64,000 bases of DNA. It comes from Granulicella sp. (GTDB taxonomy: Bacteria > Acidobacteriota > Terriglobia > Terriglobales > Acidobacteriaceae). Both the position numbers and the translations under genes were made by a program. The notes beneath the pieces were generated by a model. The model had not been told where the DNA came from and did not search any database. It saw only the letters and a program-made list of their open reading frames with translations. This document shows, piece after piece, positions 61,221 through 64,000 of this stretch. Where the stretch lies: assembly GCA_025408425.1 (NCBI GenBank), contig JANXYX010000029.1:27586-91585 (forward strand). The letters run 5' to 3'. Each line of letters opens with the position of its first letter. Position 1 is the stretch's first letter.

Positions 61221-64000
61221 ATGGCTGACGAACTCTTTCCGCAAGACCCGAAAAACCCAGAACTCCCCTCCCCTCAGGACGCCGCTTCCAACGCTCCCCC
61301 ACCCGACGGCCCTCCCTCTACCGTCCAGGGCCGCGGCGCCGCCTTCATGACCTCGATCAACATTGAAGAAGAGATGCGCCGCTCGTATCTCGACTACTCC
61401 ATGTCCGTCATCATCGGCCGCGCCCTGCCCGATGTCCGCGACGGCCTCAAGCCCGTACACCGCCGCATCCTCTACGGCATGCAGGAGATGGGCCTCCAGT
61501 TCAACAAGAAGTACACCAAGTCCGCCAAGATCGTCGGACACGTCATGGGTAACTATCACCCCCACGGCGACTCCGCCATCTACGACACCATGGTCCGCCT
61601 CGCCCAGCCCTTCTCCCTCCGTTACCTCATGGTCGATGGACAGGGCAACTTCGGCTCCGTGGACGGCGACCCACCCGCCGCAATGCGTTACACCGAGTCC
61701 CGCATGACCCGCATCGCAGGTGAGATGCTCGCCGACATCGACTACGACACCGTAGACTTCGTCCCCAACTACGACGAATCCACCGTCGAGCCTTCGGTCC
61801 TCCCCGCGCGCGTCCCCAATCTCATCGTCAACGGAAGCTCCGGAATCGCCGTCGGCATGGCCACCAACATCCCGCCCCACAACCTCACTGAGGTCGTCAA
61901 CGCCTGCATCGCCATCATCTCCAAGTCCCCGCAAGACACCACCAGCGACCTCGACCTCTGCCTCCAGCACGTCCTCGGTCCGGACTTCCCCACCGGCGGA
62001 TTCCTCTTCGGCAAGACCAACATCCGCCAGGCATACTCCACCGGTCGCGGACGCTTCATGATGCGCGCCAAGTGCGCCATCGAAAACATCTCCGGCGGCC
62101 GTCAGGCCATCATCGTCACCGAGATCCCGTACCAGGTCAATAAGTCCAAGCTCATCGAGCGCATCGCCGAGCTCGTCAACGAGGGCATCATCACCGACAT
62201 CGCACGCGATGAGTTCCGCGACGAGTCAGACCGCGACGGCATGCGCATCGTCATCGGCCTCAAGCGCGGTGCAGAGCACCAGATCGTCCTCAATCAGCTC
62301 CACAAGCACACCCAGATGCAGGAGTCTTTCTCCATGATCTTCCTGGCAGTCCACAACGGACAGCCCAAGGAGCTCCCGCTCGACCAAGCCATCCGCGCCT
62401 TCCTCGATCACCGTATCGAGGTCGTCCGTCGCCGCACCGCCTTCCTCCTCAACAAGGCTCGCGACCGCGAGCACATCCTCCTCGGCTACCAGATCGCGCT
62501 CGACCACCTCGACACAGTAATCAAAATCATCCGCCAGTCCGGCAGCCGTGCCGAGGCCCGCGAGCGCCTCTTCGCCTACTTCTCCGGCAAATCCATCAAC
62601 CTCCGCGGCACGGAGCTCACCGGCGTCACCCTCGACCCAGCCAAGTACGGCGTCGACATGACCTTCTCCACCACCGGAACCCTCATCCTCTCGCTCAAGC
62701 AGATCGACGCCATCCTCGAACTGCAGCTCTACCGCCTCACCCAGCTCTCCATCGACGAGCTCCTCAACGAGCTCCGCCAGGTCCGCGACAACATCGCAGA
62801 ATTCGAGTCCATCCTCGCCTCAGAGAAAAAACTCCGCCGCGTCATCATCAAGGAGCTCGAGGACATCCGCGACAAGTACGGCGACGTCCGCCGCACCCAG
62901 ATCATCGACGAAGCAGCTGACCTCCAGCTCGAAGACCTCATCGCCGACGAGCAGGTCGCCGTCACCGTCTCCAACACCGGATACCTCAAGCGCACGCCCA
63001 TCTCCATCTATCGCCAGCAGCGTCGCGGCGGAACCGGGCGCCTCGGCATGAAGACCCGCGACGAGGACTTCGTCGCCCAGCTCATCATCGACTCCACCCA
63101 CGCCTATCTCCTCTGCTTCACCAACACCGGACGAGTCTACTGGCTCAAGGTCTACGAGATCCCAGACATCTCCGCCGCCGGCAAGGGCAAGGCCATGGCA
63201 TCACTCATCGACCTCCAGCCCGGAGAGAAGGTCGTCACCATCCTCCCCGTCCGCGACCTCACCGAAGATGGCAAGAACGTCCTCTTCGCCACTCGCAACG
63301 GCATCGTCAAAAAAACCGCGCTCAAGGACTTCTCCAACGTCATGGCCCGCGGAATCATCGCCATCGGCATCGACAAGGACGACGAACTCATCACCGCCAA
63401 AATCACCGACGGCCATCAGATCATCTTCCTCGCCACCCACGACGGCATGGCCATCCGATTCAACGAGAAGGACCTCCGCCCCATGGGTCGCCCCGCCTAC
63501 GGTAACAAGGGCATCGACCTCCGCAAGGGAGACTACGTCGTCGGAGCAGCCGTCACCCCCTCCGCCGAAGCCCGCGAAACCAAGCGCCGCGAACTAGCCG
63601 AGCAGAAAGGTCTAGCCGACGCCCTCGCAGCAGCCATCGACGACGCCGCAGCCACCCCGCTCGACCTCTCCGGAAACCCCGAAGACCAGGCCGAACCAGC
63701 CAAGTCCGCCAAGCTCGACAAGCTCGACAAACAACTCGGCCTCACCCCCTGCCTCATCCTCTCCGTCACCGAGCACGGCTACGGCAAGCGCACCGACGTA
63801 GACCAGTACCGCCTCCAGACCCGCGGCGGCAAAGGCGTCATCAACGTCAAAACCACCGCCAAAAACGGCAAAGTCAGCGGCATCAACCTAGTCGACGAGA
63901 CCTCCGAACTCATGGTCATCTCCCAGTTCGGCAAGATCATCCGCATCGACACCAAATCAATCCGAGCCGCCGGCCGCAGCACCCAGGGCGTCAAACTCCT
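61221..64000 (+). CDS. gyrA: DNA gyrase subunit A, 3' end beyond window
   Basis: An open frame of 926 residues to the window edge. The N-terminal extension (about residues 1-45) is Pro/Ala-rich, then [36 protein letters not shown] and the breakage domain. The active-site tyrosine is Tyr157 in AMRYTES. The fluoroquinolone-region residues are Ser118 and Asp122 ([10 protein letters not shown]), the susceptible state. The gyrase-specific box is QRRGGTG (600-606), one residue different from the usual QRRGGKG. The C-terminal pinwheel has an extra segment of ~55 residues near 778-835, rich in Ala, Glu and Lys. Gyrase introduces negative supercoils with GyrB. The start ATG follows an AT-rich stretch (TATATAAATC). 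Confidence 0.97.
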   Translation, partial: MADELFPQDPKNPELPSPQDAASNAPPPDGPPSTVQGRGAAFMTSINIEEEMRRSYLDYSMSVIIGRALPDVRDGLKPVHRRILYGMQEMGLQFNKKYTKSAKIVGHVMGNYHPHGDSAIYDTMVRLAQPFSLRYLMVDGQGNFGSVDGDPPAAMRYTESRMTRIAGEMLADIDYDTVDFVPNYDESTVEPSVLPARVPNLIVNGSSGIAVGMATNIPPHNLTEVVNACIAIISKSPQDTTSDLDLCLQHVLGPDFPTGGFLFGKTNIRQAYSTGRGRFMMRAKCAIENISGGRQAIIVTEIPYQVNKSKLIERIAELVNEGIITDIARDEFRDESDRDGMRIVIGLKRGAEHQIVLNQLHKHTQMQESFSMIFLAVHNGQPKELPLDQAIRAFLDHRIEVVRRRTAFLLNKARDREHILLGYQIALDHLDTVIKIIRQSGSRAEARERLFAYFSGKSINLRGTELTGVTLDPAKYGVDMTFSTTGTLILSLKQIDAILELQLYRLTQLSIDELLNELRQVRDNIAEFESILASEKKLRRVIIKELEDIRDKYGDVRRTQIIDEAADLQLEDLIADEQVAVTVSNTGYLKRTPISIYRQQRRGGTGRLGMKTRDEDFVAQLIIDSTHAYLLCFTNTGRVYWLKVYEIPDISAAGKGKAMASLIDLQPGEKVVTILPVRDLTEDGKNVLFATRNGIVKKTALKDFSNVMARGIIAIGIDKDDELITAKITDGHQIIFLATHDGMAIRFNEKDLRPMGRPAYGNKGIDLRKGDYVVGAAVTPSAEARETKRRELAEQKGLADALAAAIDDAAATPLDLSGNPEDQAEPAKSAKLDKLDKQLGLTPCLILSVTEHGYGKRTDVDQYRLQTRGGKGVINVKTTAKNGKVSGINLVDETSELMVISQFGKIIRIDTKSIRAAGRSTQGVKL

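Overview
The window is chromosomal DNA from a GC-rich bacterium with an outer membrane. Evidence for the outer membrane includes fabZ-lpxA and lpxI of lipid A synthesis, Skp/OmpH chaperones, an RlpA-type and an MltD-type lipoprotein. Protein content and style fit the Acidobacteriota, probably the family Acidobacteriaceae: Rhs proteins with the PDPY...NPQSLNRY signature, large NHL/Ig lipoproteins, many secreted proteins of unknown function, strongly C-ending codons, and a radical-SAM protein of the type linked to membrane-spanning lipids. The taxonomic placement is inferred from this content, not from an rRNA gene (none is present).

Layout. 1-5850: the 3' part of a GH38-like alpha-mannosidase, a possible dehydrogenase remnant, then a four-gene cassette whose genes all overlap by 4 bp (solute-binding-like protein, class III CoA-transferase, MaoC-like hotdog protein, second solute-binding-like protein). 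5923-9163: a small, base-compositionally different island beside tRNA-Pro(GGG). It carries the 3' end of an Rhs gene followed by alternating toxin-tip-like and small membrane-protein genes, and a 13-bp direct repeat of the tRNA end bounds it. 9356-16845: yggX, rnr, tyrS, a flavodoxin-fold quinone reductase, a small lipoprotein, an MmcQ/YjbR protein and an SDR. 16887-26198: an exported protein, fabZ-lpxA, four exported or redox enzymes, lpxI and an exported peroxiredoxin. 26276-31672 holds a histone-H1-like protein, MltD and LepA. 32129-35823 holds two Skp/OmpH paralogues, a possible sigma54-driven small RNA, and a basic disordered protein with a receiver-like domain. 35905-45795: HIT, an M48 protease, an ICMT-like methyltransferase, a secreted TldD/TldE-like pair, RlpA and several unknown proteins. 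46239-50078: a radical-SAM protein resembling tetraether/membrane-spanning lipid synthases, a YcbK-type peptidase and YceH. 50136-64000: a multi-PAS histidine kinase, a GH2 glycosidase, a GAF-SpoIIE phosphatase, a 1218-residue NHL-repeat lipoprotein, a small unknown protein and most of gyrA.

Most of the window is housekeeping or envelope biology. The three places that look least ordinary are the Rhs tip/immunity array inserted at tRNA-Pro, the translationally coupled binding-protein/CoA-transferase cassette, and the sigma54-type promoter in front of a hairpin-rich, terminator-ended, non-coding stretch at 33987-34184. No CRISPR array, rRNA, insertion sequence or integrase gene was found. Intergenic regions carry a dispersed GGGTGCCCC-type palindromic repeat family and two hexanucleotide microsatellites.
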